Below, in pieces: positions 32,131-46,100 of a stretch of 64,000 nucleotides of DNA. The stretch lies in NCBI GenBank assembly GCA_949710005.1, contig OX453272.1, forward strand, positions 15,420,088 to 15,484,087. The letters are read 5' to 3'. The translations under genes were made by a program, and so were the position numbers. The number at the start of each line of letters is the position of its first letter. Positions within the stretch are counted from its first letter, which is position 1. The notes beneath the pieces were generated by a model. That model was not told the origin of the DNA. It worked only from the letters and a program-made list of their open reading frames with translations, and ran no database searches. Source of the DNA: Ricordea florida. Its lineage: Eukaryota; Cnidaria; Anthozoa; Corallimorpharia; Ricordeidae.

Positions 32131-35100
32131 GTGAGTATAAATCACTATAATGTGCTCTCTGAATTTCCTTTCTACAATTTGGATCCCCAAGAGTTCCTTA
32201 GGATAACGGGAGGGTGGGTACACCATTCATATCACTCTCTAATTGAGTCGAAAGATCTATTTCGAGATATTATTGCCAGTCCTGAAAAAAAACGTGAGTT
32301 ACAAGATAATCCATACAACAGATATATTCAATCAAACTACCATACTATTAAACAAACTGGAAATTTCCTTTATCAGGCGAATAAGCACCTTGGTTTTTCT
32401 ATGATGCACTTTAATATACGTAGCCTACCTAAAAATTTAACATCGCTAAATGATCTTACTTTGACTGTCAAAGAAACTCCAGAAATCATAGCTATATCTG
32501 AAACAAAACTACAAGACGAAAACATCTATAACATTAGCATACCGGGATATGTCTTTTTGAATACTAATTCCCCAACTAGAGCAGGAGGTGTCGGCCTTTA
32601 TATTTCTCAAGAATTAAACTTCATTAGGAGGCGAGATTTGGAAATAACTGGGGACGGAATAGAATCGTGCTGGGTCGAAATTATGCGAAAAAAACAAAAG
32701 AACATAATAGTTGGTTGTATTTATAGACACCCAATGAATGACTGTGCCGAATTACATAATGCACTTAAAGAACAATTATCTAACCTAAACAATAAAGACA
32801 AAGAAGTCTTTATTCTAGGTGACATAAATATAAACTTATTAAATTACGATAGAGATAACCAAACATCAGATTATCTTGAAATGCTTCTTGACTTGGGCTA
32901 CATGCCACTGGTTACTAAAGCCACACGTATAACCAACCATACCGCAACGTTGATTGATCACATCTACACAAACGTGCCACAAAAAATAACAAAAGCGGGA
33001 ATATGTTTAGCTGATATAACGGATCACTTACCCGTTTACTGTACAGTGAGAAATCGAGTTCCTCTACGCCATGAAACAAAATATTTCCGGGATTTTTCCC
33101 ATTTTGATCAACATTTATTTCTAAGTGACCTTGGAAATAGACTTCAACCAACTCGTCGGTGAGGACGTTAATGAAAGTATGACTAATGTCATCGATGCTT
33201 TACAATCTATATCTGACAAGCATGCACCGGTAAAAAAACTATTGAGCAAAAAAATAAAACAGTCAGCGAAACCTTGGCTATCAAAAGCTATCCTTGACTC
33301 TATAAAACGTAGGCAACAGCTGTTTAAGACCCATTTCCTTAGTAAAGACCTCAATAAAGTAAAGTTTTATAAAGCATATAACAATAAATTAAACCGAGTT
33401 AAAGATGTAGCCAGAAAAAGGTATTTTCAAGAGCAATTTAAATTAAATAGCGAAAACTTAAAAACAACCTGGAAATTGATCGGCATGATAGTAAACAATA
33501 AAAAAAAATTGTGGAAAACCCCCAATTACAAAATTAATTCATAAAAATAGATCCCATACTGAAAAGGCTGATATTGCGCACCAACTAAATACACATTTTA
33601 CCAATATCGGTCGTGAACTTGCAGACAAACTCCCAACGACCAATGAAAACGCTAACCATTACATCAAATGTTCATTCCGAGATAGTTTTACCTTCCGTAG
33701 TATTCTTGTGCATGAAGTCCACGATTTAATAATGGGAATAACCCTTAACAAGTCAACAATCGGAGTTCCTAAAAAATTTATTAAACTTGCTTCTAGCCAC
33801 ATAAGTGAATGCTTAACCTTCATTTTTAATCAATCTTTACAACAGGGTATCGTACCTGATATTCTGAAAATTTCCAAGATTACACCAATTGACAAAGGAG
33901 GCGAGATTACAGATCCTGCAAATTATCGCCCTATATCAACATTATCAACTTTTACACAAATATTTGAAAAATGTATCTATAACCAACTTATCAACTACAT
34001 TGAAAAGCATAAAATCATCTTTCAATCTCAATTTGGGTTTAGAAAAGGACATTCAACAGCCCAAGCTATAACCGAAATCACAAATACGCAAAGGCAAGCC
34101 ATTGACAATAATTTATACACATGTGGTGTTTTCTTAGACTTCTCAAAAGCCTTTGATACCGTGAACCATTCGATTTTGTTAAGTAAATTGGAAGTTTGTG
34201 GAATAAGAGGGATTCCTCTAAACTGGTTTCATAGCTATCTCTCAAACAGGAAACAATATGTTGCGTTGGGTGAGGTCGAATCCCCCAAGCAGACAATGCT
34301 ATGTGGCATTCCACAAGGGAGCACATTAGGACCCCTCTTGTTTCTAATATACATAAATGATTTGCCAAATTGCTCAGAGAAATTGTGCGTCAAAATCTTT
34401 GCCGATGATACCACTGTCTTCGCTTCTGCAAGGGATCTAAAAACACTTGAACACTTAATGAACTCTGAACTAGCCAAAGTTAAAAAATGGTGTGATATTA
34501 ACAAGTTGTCAATCAATATGGGTAAAACAAACTTCATGATAATTAAATCTGTAAGAAAAAAAGATATGGAAATTAGTCTTAACATAAGTAACAGTGATGG
34601 CTCCTTCCATTCATTGGAACGAAAACAATGTATAAAATATCTCGGAGTCATGATTGACGAATCTTTAACTTGGAAACATCACATCGCATTTGTTTGTTCT
34701 CGTTTATCTCGTAATATTGGAATTATATCCAAATTACGGCGTTATCTATCTATACAACAATTAAAACAAATTTACTATAATTTAATTTACCCTTACATTT
34801 CCTATAGTATTTTAGCGTGGGGTAGTGTACACAAGACACATATAAAGAAAATCCAAGTAAAACAAAACCATATAGTAAGATTAATATTCTATGCTTAAAC
34901 GTTTGGTAGAGAAACGGAAAGTGCCAAACCTCTGCTAAATTTAGTAGACATTCTGACAGTAGATAACATCTATCGTCTTGAAGTTTTGAAATTCTCACAT
35001 CTGTGGCATAATGGCCTTCTCCCTGAAATATTTCATGATATATTTGAATATGCTAGAAATATGCATAGATACAACACAAGATATACAGCCAAACAGAATT

Positions 35101-35261
35101 TTTATAAGTATAAAGTTAGAACTAATACAGGAAAACAATCAATTTCTTTCATGGCAATTGATATTTGGAAAGACATTCCATCTTCTTTAAAAGATTTAAG
35201 TGTGTTCGCATTTCCGAAGCAAATAAAACGTTACCTCCTGTCAGAACAAAAACTTAACTAA
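32131..35261 (+). pseudogene. LINE ORF2: AP endonuclease and reverse transcriptase
   Basis: The endonuclease is in 32131-33130: MMHFNIRSLPKN, ISETKL, VGCIYRHP, ILGDININLL and the ITDHLPV motif. The reverse transcriptase follows: NYRPISTLST, FGFRKGHST, LDFSKAFDTVNH (motif A), GIPQGSTLGPLLFLIYIND (B) and FADDT (C, near 34400), then KYLGVMIDESLTW. Defects are a frameshift near 33130, another in an A8 run near 33505, and a stop (TAA) near 34896, after which the C-terminus runs to 35261. The group is jockey/CR1/L2-like. The copy is recent in look but cannot make a full protein. Confidence 0.8.
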
Positions 35262-35516
35262 TTTTCCACTAAGCTGAGTTTGTAAAGTCGTGAGTCCTTT
35301 ATCCATTTTATTCATTGTTGTGCTTTCTATTGTTTATTATTAATTACCTGCTTCTAATTCATAACTTAAATCGTACTGGGAGCTAACTAGAAAACCTAAC
35401 GGTTCAATTAGCTCCCCAGCTCGCATTCATTCTAAACCGCATATGTAATATCTTTGACTGCCTTAACAAGAGTGTAAAAAATCCAGTGTCAGTACATTTA
35501 TATGAGCTAAATAAAA

Positions 35517-35550
<34 letters not shown>

Positions 35551-35551
35551 T

Positions 35552-36271
35552 TCTAACAGACTACAAACAGAATCAGAGGAGGAACGGCAAAACAGATTAA
35601 GGATTTTACGCGAGAATACTGCTAACAGAATACAGACAGAATCAGAGGAGGAACGACAGAACAGATTAAGGATTTTACGCGAAAATACTGCTAACAGAAT
35701 ACAGACTGAATCAGAAGACGAACGGCAAAACAGATTAAGGATTTTACGCGAAAATACTGCTAACAGAATACAGACAGAATCAGAGGAGGAACGACAGAAC
35801 AGATTAAGGATTCTACGCGAAAATACTGTTAACAGAATACAGACAGAATCAGAAGACGAACGGCAAAACAGATTAAGGATTTTACGCGAAAATACTGCTA
35901 ACAGAATACAGACAATATCGGAAGACGAACGGCAAAAAAGATTAACGATATTACTTGAAAATACTGCCAGGATAAGGGGAACAGAAGCACACCAAGAACG
36001 ACTTGAAAGATTACAGTCACTTAGTACTTATAGCGAAATGAGATTACAAGTAGAATCACAGAGTGAACGTAACAGTAGATTACATAATCTTAGATTAAAC
36101 ACAAATCGCGCTTTAGAGATGGAAACCGACGAACAAAGATCTTTGAGACTCGAGATGTCGCGACAATGCAGCGCTGCACGTAGGCAGGAAGTACAGTTAA
36201 ACAGACAACACGAGGAACAGACTAGAGAATACAAAACAGCGACGGCACCAGCAGCAATGGGTTCAAAGTAG
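35552..36271 (+). CDS. Helitron A repeat-rich leader protein, second part
   Basis: The frame repeats a 20-residue unit about six times: ENTANRIQTESEEERQNRLR with small changes, which is a 60-bp DNA repeat. It then runs on with LERLQSLSTYSEMRLQV and QCSAARRQEVQLNRQ to a stop at 36271. It starts inside the LINE tail only because the LINE split it; the upstream half is at 30685-31180. The Rep/helicase frame starts one base after this stop, in a different frame. The two may be separate proteins or one protein broken by a frameshift. Confidence 0.6.
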   Translation, partial: SNRLQTESEEERQNRLRILRENTANRIQTESEEERQNRLRILRENTANRIQTESEDERQNRLRILRENTANRIQTESEEERQNRLRILRENTVNRIQTESEDERQNRLRILRENTANRIQTISEDERQKRLTILLENTARIRGTEAHQERLERLQSLSTYSEMRLQVESQSERNSRLHNLRLNTNRALEMETDEQRSLRLEMSRQCSAARRQEVQLNRQHEEQTREYKTATAPAAMGSK

Positions 36272-36272
36272 C

Positions 36273-39200
36273 ATGTCAGCTTTCCACAACAACATCAACA
36301 GCTTGGAACACAGACAGTGTCTAACATGTAAAGAAACATGGCCAACTGTGCAAGGACTTACTCTTGAGACATACCAGTGCCTAAGATGTAAGAGGGATAA
36401 AGAAACTACAAAACTGTTTTCAGTGGAGAATGACATGGATCCGGGCACAGTACCAGATGAATTACAGAATCTTACCGATGTAGAGGAGATGCTTATCGCT
36501 AGAGCTTGCCCAATAATGTGTATTTATCGTAAACATGGAGGACAGCGTGGCTACAAAGGACATGTGTTGAACCTTCCTCAAGACATTCAAGGATTCATAA
36601 CAAGACTGCCACCCAATGTAGAAGAACTTCCCTTCCTTGTGATAAGGCGATATGGTGCAGGCAACAGCAGCAGGGACTGCAGAGTTAGAAGACACAAAGT
36701 GATGCAAGCACTGGCATGGCTAAAGGACAACAATCCCTACTACTCAGACGTTGAAATCAACCATGAAGCTCTTGAGTGCCTACCATGTGTTGGAGTTCCG
36801 ATAAATTTGCCTACAGTTCATGTCCAAGAGACAGAAGAAGAGCAGCAGATACAAGAGATATGTGAACAGGTACCTTACCAGAATGAAGCAGACAGTAGTG
36901 AACAGGAAGGCAGTTCTTTCCTTCCTTTTCAACAGGTTCAACAACAGGAACAAGACGCTATTCATGCCTATATTAATGGTGAAGACCCACTGGACTGGCC
37001 ATCCAATGAAGGAGATCCCATCAATGAATTTCAGACAGAAGGACTGGCTACAATGGCCTTTCCCACACTGTTTCCACATGGAAGAGGAGACCCCACAAAC
37101 AAAAGAAGATTACGGGAGGTAACATTAACTGAGGGTTTTAAACACCTTATCAGGTATCCAGAACATTTCTCAACAGGGCAGTTTGTGTGGAGATTTGCAT
37201 CCCATCCAAGGTTTCCCTACTGGGCACTGAACACGAAGCAGAGGCATCAGTTGCTGTCACAAGCTAGGGTTTACCTCACTCAGAACCCTCAAGATGCTAA
37301 CCTTACCACAGTAGAACTACAAGAAATGGTTCAACAGATGTCTGCACAGCAACAAATGAACAGAGTTCAGCGTTATGTGGCAAAGATTCAAGGACTAAGA
37401 CAATACTGGTATCAACGCTACTTGGAACTTAAAGCTCTTATAGAACAGAAGGGAGCACCAACATTTTTCTTCACATTTAGTGCAGCTGACAACTACTGGC
37501 CTGATCTTCATAAACTGCTAGAGGAACCAAACAATGCAACACCTGCTATACGGATAAAAGCTGTCATAAACCATCCACATATCACAGACTCCCACTTCGT
37601 AGCAAGACTTGAGGAATTTAATAAACATTGGTTGGATCAAGTTTTGTATGCTGAATGGAAATGGCTTCGTTATGAATGGCAAGCTCGAGGAAGTATTCAT
37701 GCACATGGTTGTGCAAGGCTCAAGAATGACCCAGGACTCTGTGAACTTGTAAAAGAAGCTGCTCAAGGGTGGAAGCTTAAGCAAATATTGGACAGGCAAC
37801 ATGAAGAATCCAACTATCAAGACATAGTAAATGACTTTACACCAGCGATAGAAGCAGGAATTGAAGCCAAAGCAAGAGTTATTCAATATGCAGACTGGCT
37901 TCTCACCACCATGAATGAAGCTCTTCCAGATGGAAATTGGGCAGTACCAAACCCACATCCTTCTCCTATACCCATTCAAGAAACTGGAAATGAAAATGAT
38001 GACTACCACTCTCTGGTTAATTCAGTGGAACGTCACACCAGGTACAGTACAGCATATTGCTTACGTAGCAAACATGGACAACAACCACAGTGCCGATTCA
38101 ATTACCCAAAGGATTGCACTGAACAGACCAGAATTGACTTTGAGCTAATTGTTAAGGGAGATAATGGTGGACAAGATAAACTGACAGTGCAGAAGATAAC
38201 TGAGGCAAGAGTAAGAGCTTCACTTATCACCAAGAGGAATGATGACCGCATCAACTCACACAATCGCTTAATGCTTCAGAACTAGAGAGCAAATGTGGAT
38301 TTGCAAGCAATTGTTGACACTGACCAATGCGTTCGCTATATGGCCAAGTATGCAACCAAAGGTGAGCCAAGATCTCAACAGGCAACAGAGATTCTCCAAT
38401 CTGCCATCAATAAGTTACGCCATACAGACAGTGCATCATCTGCTTTACGCCGAGCCATGATTCAAGTTGCAGGAGAACGTGACATTGGATCTCAGGAAAC
38501 AGCCCATATGCTTCTTGGAAAACCTTTGTACAGTTGTACTTACAGCTTTCTCTGCATTTCTCTGGATGGAAGCCAAAGAGTACGTGGAGGACAAGATGAA
38601 GAAGTAAACCATGGTGACAGTGCTTTGGATCCCTCATTGCGTGATCATTATGCATCAAGGGTTCAGTGGCGAGAACAAGTTCCTGGAATTATGCGGCTAA
38701 ATCTACTCCAGTTCGCATCAGATTTTTATATTACAAAGGGAGACATAAGAAAACGTAAACAGGAGGTGATAATCAGAAGCTTTCCAGTGTTTTCTCCTAA
38801 TCCTTCTGGTAAGAATTATGGTAAGTACTGTAAATTTCAGCTGGTAAAGTACAAGCCATGGCATCAATCAGTAGACTCTGCCTGGGATGGACTTGAGGAA
38901 AGTGATGAAGTGTTCATTGAATGCTATAAGAATTTCCTAAATTCTGAGACTGGACAGCAGTGTATACCAACATTTGCTCAGGAGCTTGAACAAGCAATGG
39001 TGCACAATGGGAACAGTGAAAATGATGGGGATGAAAACGATGGTGAGGATGATGAGAATATGATGCACCAACAGCAAGAGGAAGTTGAAGAATGGATGCT
39101 GCTTTGTAGGTTTAACCAAGACTTCAGTAATAGCACAGCTAATGATGATGCACCTGATTTTCACTGGACATCTGCCTCAAGAAATATGCCTTCGAACCTC

Positions 39201-40706
39201 CTTCGGGAATCAGAGAAGTGGATAGCAAAACAACGAAATGAAGTGAGAGAAGCTGCAAACATACAAGAAATGGAAAGGCAACCTGTGGATTTAACAGCAC
39301 TGAACCACAGACAAAATCTTGCATACAGAATTGTTCAGCAACACAAAAGAAGCCTAAATGAAAACGTACCTACAGAACCTCTACACATGATTATCACAGG
39401 AACCGCTGGCACAGGAAAGTCATTTCTAATTAATACATTGGCTCATCTTCTGGGAGATCAGTGTATTCTCACAGGAACAACTGGAATTGCTGGTTTCAAC
39501 ATTGCTGAAAGCACTCTTCACTCTACCTTACAACTACCAGTACGCACTCTAAACAAAACAGATTTGCAAGGAGCAGCCTTACAACGTCTACAACTCAGAT
39601 TACAGGGTAAACATTATCTCATTATAGATGAATTCTCAATGCTTGGACAGAGAACTTTGGCATGGGTTGACAAGCGCCTACGTCAAGCCTCAGGAAAACT
39701 CAACACACCTTTAGGAGGATACTCGGTAATCCTTTTTGGTGACTTTCCACAGTTACCACCTGTAGGAGATAGACCACTTTATTCACCACCAGCAGCTACT
39801 GTGTTAGCACAACAGGGCTATTCAGTTTATACTCTGTTTGAAAATGTGGATGTATTGAATGAGAGTGTTCGACAGAATGGAAATAACCCTGAAGCAGAGG
39901 AATTTAGAGAACTACTATTGAGGATGAGAGATGGAATAGTAACAGAAGAAGACTGGCACACACTTCAAGAAAGAGCACCACAAAATGTAAACATGCAAGA
40001 TTTCAAAGATGCGGTAGGACTGTTCTATGATAAGGAAAATGTTGCAAGGTACAACTATGAGAAGTTGTGCACACTTGGTAATCCTATTGCAAGAATATCA
40101 GCAGTTCACTCAGGTATAGGAGCCAGTGCTGCAACGTCTGATGATGCAGGAGGCCTGCAGTCTAAAGTGTTCCTTTCTCCAGGTGCAACTGTCATGCTCA
40201 CTTCTAACCTTAGGCAAGAAGTTGGACTGTGCAATGGGACAGTTGGCACAGTTCAGGAACTTCTGTTTCATCCATATAAACCACCACCATGCTTACCCGT
40301 AGCTGTACTTGTACACTTTCCCACCTACAGAGGTCCAGCCTTTATAGATGATGACCCCCTTTCTATACCTGTACCACCTCACCGGTTTGAATGGGAAAAT
40401 GACAACAAGAAACTTTCTCGTCTTCAATTGCCACTTCGATTGAGCTATGCAATGACTATTCACAAGTCACAAGGACAAACACTTAATAAAGTAGTCATAG
40501 ACATTGGAAAATCAGAAAGAGCAGCTGGATGTACCTTTGTTGCAACATCAAGAGTTCGGTCTTTACAGCATGCTGTAATTCAGCCAATGCCATTCCAAAG
40601 ACTTCAGGGCATAGGTAAGTGTAAGCGTTTGCAAGAACGACTGACAGAAGAACAAAGACTACTTGACTTAGCAGACAACACATCCAGGATTTACCAACAC
40701 TTTTAA
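36273..40706 (+). CDS. Helitron Rep-helicase (DUF6570, HUH Rep, Pif1-like helicase)
   Basis: The N-terminus has a Cys finger (CLTCKETW...YQCLRCKRDK) and a DUF6570-like part (ACPIMCIYRKHGGQ). The Helitron-like N domain follows, then the Rep HUH motif in ARGSIHAHGCARL (near 37690) and the two-tyrosine motif in VRYMAKYATKGE (near 38335). The Pif1-type helicase has GTAGTGKS (39400), IIDEFSMLG, GDFPQLPPVG and YAMTIHKSQGQT (40447). A TAG at 38283-38285, in QN*RANVD, is the only break across 1,478 codons; related proteins have Trp there, so TGG to TAG is likely. It is expected to nick and unwind DNA for rolling-circle transposition. Confidence 0.9.
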
Positions 40707-42281
40707 TTTTTTAATGAACTTATTCATTTTCAAGCAGTAAAGACAGCTGCTACATATAATCATCCAGGTAAGTTGGTATCTCTTAAAAGTAGCACAATGT
40801 GTTAAAAAAAAATCACAACAAATTTGGATAACAGGTATATTCTAAACTCTCTCACTCCCTATAAATGAGCAGTTCTTCTCTTCAAATCAATTTGTTTTAA
40901 GTCAGTTGGCAGAATTACGAGCTACATTGAAATTGGCCAATTTGATCTTAAGTATATTGATATTATAAAAAAATACCAAATTGATATTTTCCAGATAATA
41001 AATACATTATATTTCCATTATGAAGAGATTTCCAGTGTAGAGTTGGCAATGAACACATTGCAAATTGTACAAGCACTGTTTGTATAATATTGTTAATAGT
41101 AGTTTCATTTATTGGAAAATAAAGCATTTCTTATTACAAAAATCTAAGTTGTGCTTCTGATCGTTACTGTATATCAGTTCAGTTATATCGATACTGTATA
41201 TTTCTCTTCTGCAGTTTCTAGAATTGAAATTTTCATATATACTATCCCTGGTTGGCTAGGGATATTTTGACTATTTCTGTACCAGCACAAGTAAACTTTC
41301 CTCTGGTGTATACTGTTGACTACTTGATGTTGATTTCACATTAATTTTTTTAAAGCAATATGTAGTGCAGCCATCTTTTTCAGCATATGAACAATTAAAT
41401 AACTCTTTCTTACACTGTTTTTATGATATGTTCTAAAAATACCACAACAACCTACTATATAGTCGGCACTCACTATTACCAAACCTTTATTCGGTCTTTG
41501 TACAATTCAATTCTTTCCTCCTCCCCCCCCCCCCAATTTTTTTTTAATGTTATGACATTAGATCTCACACTGTTGATATGGCATCTCTTTTGGGGAAAGA
41601 GGAATTTTCTATCTATCACAGGGGGCACAAATGTAACTAAAGAGAGTACATGCACTATTCATTATGTTCTCAATTCTGTTTTCCTAGGAATGAATTAAAT
41701 AATGTCTGCAGTAGACAAAATACCTAATCAGACGATTCTAATTACAATGAATCTCATGCAATGATAACAATAGAATATAAACAAAAAACAATAGGAGCAT
41801 TCAACTCATCCTCGGTGTAATTAGAACCTATTGCGTTAAAAGTGATGTACAACAAAGCAGACAAAGCAATAGAAACTAAGAAAATAAAACCAAAAAAATC
41901 ACAGGTTTTTACACCGTGGTAAACACAAGAATTCATATACATTCTTCAACACTTCACCTGCAAAAGATTTACAATCATTTTCAATTTCTGGTAAGAGAAT
42001 CTTATTGTGATACTTCATCGACTCTGTATTCCGGGTAAGGACAATAAATTAATTCTATTCTCTCTGGTGCACTCTCAGTGGAAGTAAGAGAGCTAAGTGA
42101 AGGCAAATTTATAAGCACTGTGTTCAGCGGTATACTGATCATGTAATTTGCACAAGGTGTCACTAATTGAGTACCAAACATGAAATAACGAATAAAATAA
42201 TGGGATTAGGCTGATAGCTAAAACCATTGTGACTTCTTCAAAAACTAGCTCTGCGAGGTTTTGCGGGAGTCGTATTTCTAG
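40707..42281 (+). mobile_element. Helitron A 3' region and terminus
   Basis: Non-coding. Homologous blocks occur in Helitrons B (6740-7700, reversed) and C (11040-13070). The terminus has the hairpin CAAAAACTAG...GAGGTTTTG, then GCGGGAGTCGTATTTCTAG at 42263-42281, followed by T. Confidence 0.75.
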
Positions 42282-42411
42282 TCCTAAGTTTACTGTAAAC
42301 AACAACACAAAGAGATCTTTTGATCCCAGACCTTTGGCACAAAGGTCTGTTACCATCTCCAGAAATCTTAGACATTTGAGCCCGCGTAATGGTGCGCAGC
42401 TTTGCTTAACA

Positions 42412-42725
42412 CAGGAAAAAATTCAGAAATTCCAAGTTGGACTTTTATTGGAAAATAACAAAATTAACATTCCAATATTGGAATAATATTGGAAAAACAT
42501 TGGAATACTACATAATTTCTTCTGTACGATAAAGTTAGTTGGTAGATTATTGGTATATCATTCATTTAAAAATCCAACTTGGTTTTTTAATGGTAATTTA
42601 TTGGGACATCATAAAACACAACATTGGAATACCACTGAAGTATTTGGTAGATTATTGGTTTATCAGGCATTTAACAATCCAAGTTGTTTTTCTATGGTGA
42701 TTTATTGGAATATTATGTCCAGCAG
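42412..42725. repeat. Left subterminal repeats of the CACTA-like element
   Basis: Repeats of CCAATATTGG, AACATTGGAATAC, GGTAGATTATTGG and CCAA(C/G)TTGG in both directions. They are probable transposase-binding sites by analogy with CACTA elements. Confidence 0.6.
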
Positions 42726-43168
42726 GTGAAAAGTCCAAAATATATATAGATATATGTATATATATATTATATGAAATCATGCCAAACTGAATGCTGTACT
42801 GACTAAAATAACCCTCATCCCCCCAAAGTTATAAAAATTGTTGTACCCTGATTGCAAAATTTGAAAAAATAGAATTACATGTACATGTATCCTTGTTTCA
42901 AGTTCCTTCATTTAAAATAACAATTACTTTTATGGCAAAAGAGTATAGACAATCTTTCAAAACTGTGAAAGCAGTTTGGTTTTATGTGGGGTTACACGCA
43001 GTTTCAATTTCTACAAATGTGCATGGCTACTTTTGTAGTTACAGTGTATCATTTACGAACTATCACTGGAAGCTGCTGCCAAGCGCTTTATAATTTATGT
43101 AGATCAATAAGGTTAGATAAAAAGGCCTCTGAATGCCACCCACATGATAAGACCTGTGGAACTGATTG

Positions 43169-46100
43169 CTAATCTTCTTCATCGACCCAAGAAGAATGTT
43201 CCACCTGCCAGTGACCCTTTGCAATTCCAAGTACACTGTTAAAGTGAATGATCTGAACTGGGCTTCTCTCAGGTACCCATCTGCCAATTTGTGTGACATT
43301 CTCTATAAAGAACTTGGCATTAAATGTCAAATGGGTAAGGTTGAAGGACAGCACACGAGCTTTCCAAACTTGTCCATCATCTCCTTTGATTTTTATCATG
43401 TCATTGACAACAGGATAGTAGGGGACCACAACTGTCCCTTCAGTGACTGGACAGACCCTTCGCATGTAGTCCACTAGGATAAAGCATTGACGTTCATCAT
43501 CATCGTCATCATCATCATCATCATTTCTTGCACATAGCATCACCTTTCTGCTGAGAACAGAAGCTTTAAACAGGACTGTGGTATCTGTTGGGCTTACCAC
43601 CTTGAGGCCAAGGTCCGTTACTCCATCATATTCAAAACGCTTTCCTTTACAAAAGAGAACTGGTACATCATCAATAGCAACAGTGTCTCCTTCATCTGGA
43701 TCAGCAAAGATCACATGTTCACCAACTCTGTACAGAAGGCCCTCAAAAGAGTGTTTTGGTTTCCACAAACTTCTTGAACACCAGCCAATACATGCAACAC
43801 TGTCATCTGGAACAGAACATGCAATGCTGATAGTCTGGCAGTCCCTATCTGACAGTTCCAAAGTTTTCAGACCCCCAACAAGAATGCCCACTGATAATCG
43901 CTCATAATAATCTGTTTCCTTGGAGTTCTCCAAGAGCTTCTTTGCGAATTGCAATGAACGTGCCGAAGCCTAAACAATAAAATAGAGGGTTAATAGTAAC
44001 TGAAATAAAAAATGCCTTAAACAATACATGTACATGCATGTACTGTTGACTCTTTTAGCCACATTTGTCAACAAATAAAATGTAAGTTTTCACCAAGTAT
44101 GTACAATTAAAACAAACATGCATGTAGCAGAAGGTTTCGATGAGAATTACTGTTAAGACAGTAACAGATGTACCGGGTGGAATGTGAACAATTCACATTC
44201 TAAAGTATGCAGTTGTTGATAAAGTGGAGGCCTGTAGCAAATACACATGTAAAAGAAAGTGATATGAACTGAACACAACAAGGTCTGCACCCCAAACTGA
44301 ATCACCTGATTCATCTGATTATCATTAAATTTAATTGTCAGTGACAGAAAAGGTCAGATAGATTATGTGTTTTTTTTAGTAGTTAATTAATTACCTTAGA
44401 AATGTCAGCTTGGCGGACTGCAGGAGGATTCAGAACATCTTCATGTTGATTTAGTTCCCGCAGTTTAAGAAATTCCCGCCTTGCCTCACTTAAAGCAAAA
44501 GTAATTTCAATGTTTTTGTGGTTGTTAGAGGCAAGAATGTAGCGCCTAACAGCCCGTTCCTCTGTCCAGCATGAGTAATTATCTAATGAGCTGAAACGAG
44601 CAATGTCATCCTTGAAATGCAGGAGATTGTGTAATGTGATTACACAGTTTTCAACCCCCGAGGACTCTTCTACTAGTACAGCATATCTCACGCACATTTC
44701 ATGAAATGTGAAAGCATCAGCTTGACTCCAGCCATTTCTTGCATGATTACCAAGAAACTCAACAATGCGGGCAAGGCAACAAAGAATTTCACGAGTTTCA
44801 GTGTTGTTTTGCAGCATGCCACCTAAGCAGGATTCCATGGCAGGAAATGCAAAGTGGTTGAAATCTTCTGCTTTCGAATAACCAAATCGCTTTGTGATAC
44901 CTGAAGGCAACCTTCCTGTCCTATGCTCATGAGTCCATGGGAACGTTTGGAGTCGCTCATCAACTACCTGCCAGTTAAGGTCTTCATCACCACTTTCTAG
45001 TAAGCATTGAATCTGTCGCTTGACAACGTTCAAGGGAATCCCATGCATTTCGTCATACACAAAGTCTTTGTCATAAATAAATTGATAAAGGGGATACAGT
45101 CTATGAAATATTGACAGTCCTGTATACCCAGTGTTTTTGGATTTTTCCTGCTTAACAGTGATCCGCTCTTCTTCCTCTATTTCCTTTAAGATTTCAATAC
45201 TGTCAAGTATGGACTTGTTTTCCCATGGAAATCTGCCTTGCAATCTAAAACCAGGGTAATAGTAGTGATTGGAAGCTGGCACAAACACCCCATGTAATTT
45301 ACACCGTCTGCATCCCTTTTTACCACACTTAATAAACTTTCCAGCTTCACATTGTCCATTGTGATCGCCTTTCCAACAAAGCAGTAGATGACGTATATGA
45401 GTTGGACCTGGAGGAATGCCAGCAACAGTAGCTGCATAGTTAACAGGAATTCCATTGATAAACCCTTCCTCTAAATCCTTGATCAGTGGTTCAAGAAACG
45501 GGTCCAAAGCCTGGCTCCTTTTCTTTGGAATAAGGTAACTTGGGACAAAACCAACCACGTATATCTCGTCAGTGTGACAGCGGTGTACTTTTGACATGGT
45601 GGCTAATGAGACCTCTATGGCTCCACATCCACGAATGGTACTAGAGAATGGCTGCCAACCATCCCAGTGGCCTAAAAACACATTGACAGGTTAAATTATT
45701 AATTTCGCTGCACAAATTTTCATATTCAAATAACAGAAATGCTAAGCTTTCTATGTTAAATGTGAAAATTATATGTATGTTGTGGTTAATTTTTATCCTT
45801 GGTTTAAATTGTATTTTCCTTTGTTTCAAACTCATTTTCATACATTATCCAAAAACAAAGGAAAATCAAATTCAAGCCAAGGAAAAAGTTGAACCAGAAA
45901 TGTCAATCAGTAGAAGATTGCATAATCATTCAGATCATTTTTACCATAGTTTACTACAGAAGCAGCGACACTACTTGTATGAGTATAATTTATTATTTGA
46001 TAATCTATGGACCTTAAAAATGTATAGCACTTGTTAAAAAAGACTATCATATGTATATGTTAATACATGAAACTTTAAAAAAAGTTTGAATCATGATAGA

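Larger units (their letters stand above)
31183..35551 (+). mobile_element. Nearly full-length LINE (CR1/jockey group) inside Helitron A
   Basis: The element has ORF1 (31240-32016), ORF2 with AP endonuclease and reverse transcriptase (32131-35261), and a 3' end that is an ATT microsatellite (about 35519-35551) rather than poly-A, typical for CR1/L2-like LINEs. It splits the leader/repeat protein of Helitron A. Boundaries are good to about 10 bases; I could not define a target-site duplication. Confidence 0.75.
16077..42281 (+). mobile_element. Autonomous Helitron A, opened by element 2 and a LINE
   Basis: Its own sequence is about 16077-16294, 30650-31182 and 35552-42281, some 7.5 kb. The 3' end at 42281 is CTAG followed by T, with the same pre-terminal hairpin as Helitrons B and C. 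The 5' part has TCTATATTTTAAAGGTGTCCG, shared with B and C, but the first ~120 bases seen in B and C are replaced by the PLE fragment. It encodes a leader protein, a repeat-rich protein and the Rep/helicase. The coding region has at least one frameshift and two stops, so this copy is probably inactive, though recent. Confidence 0.75.

Noticed and set aside
36820..37122. 100-residue frame inside the Helitron Rep gene
   Set aside because: It is an alternate frame of the same strand, fully inside the Rep coding sequence.
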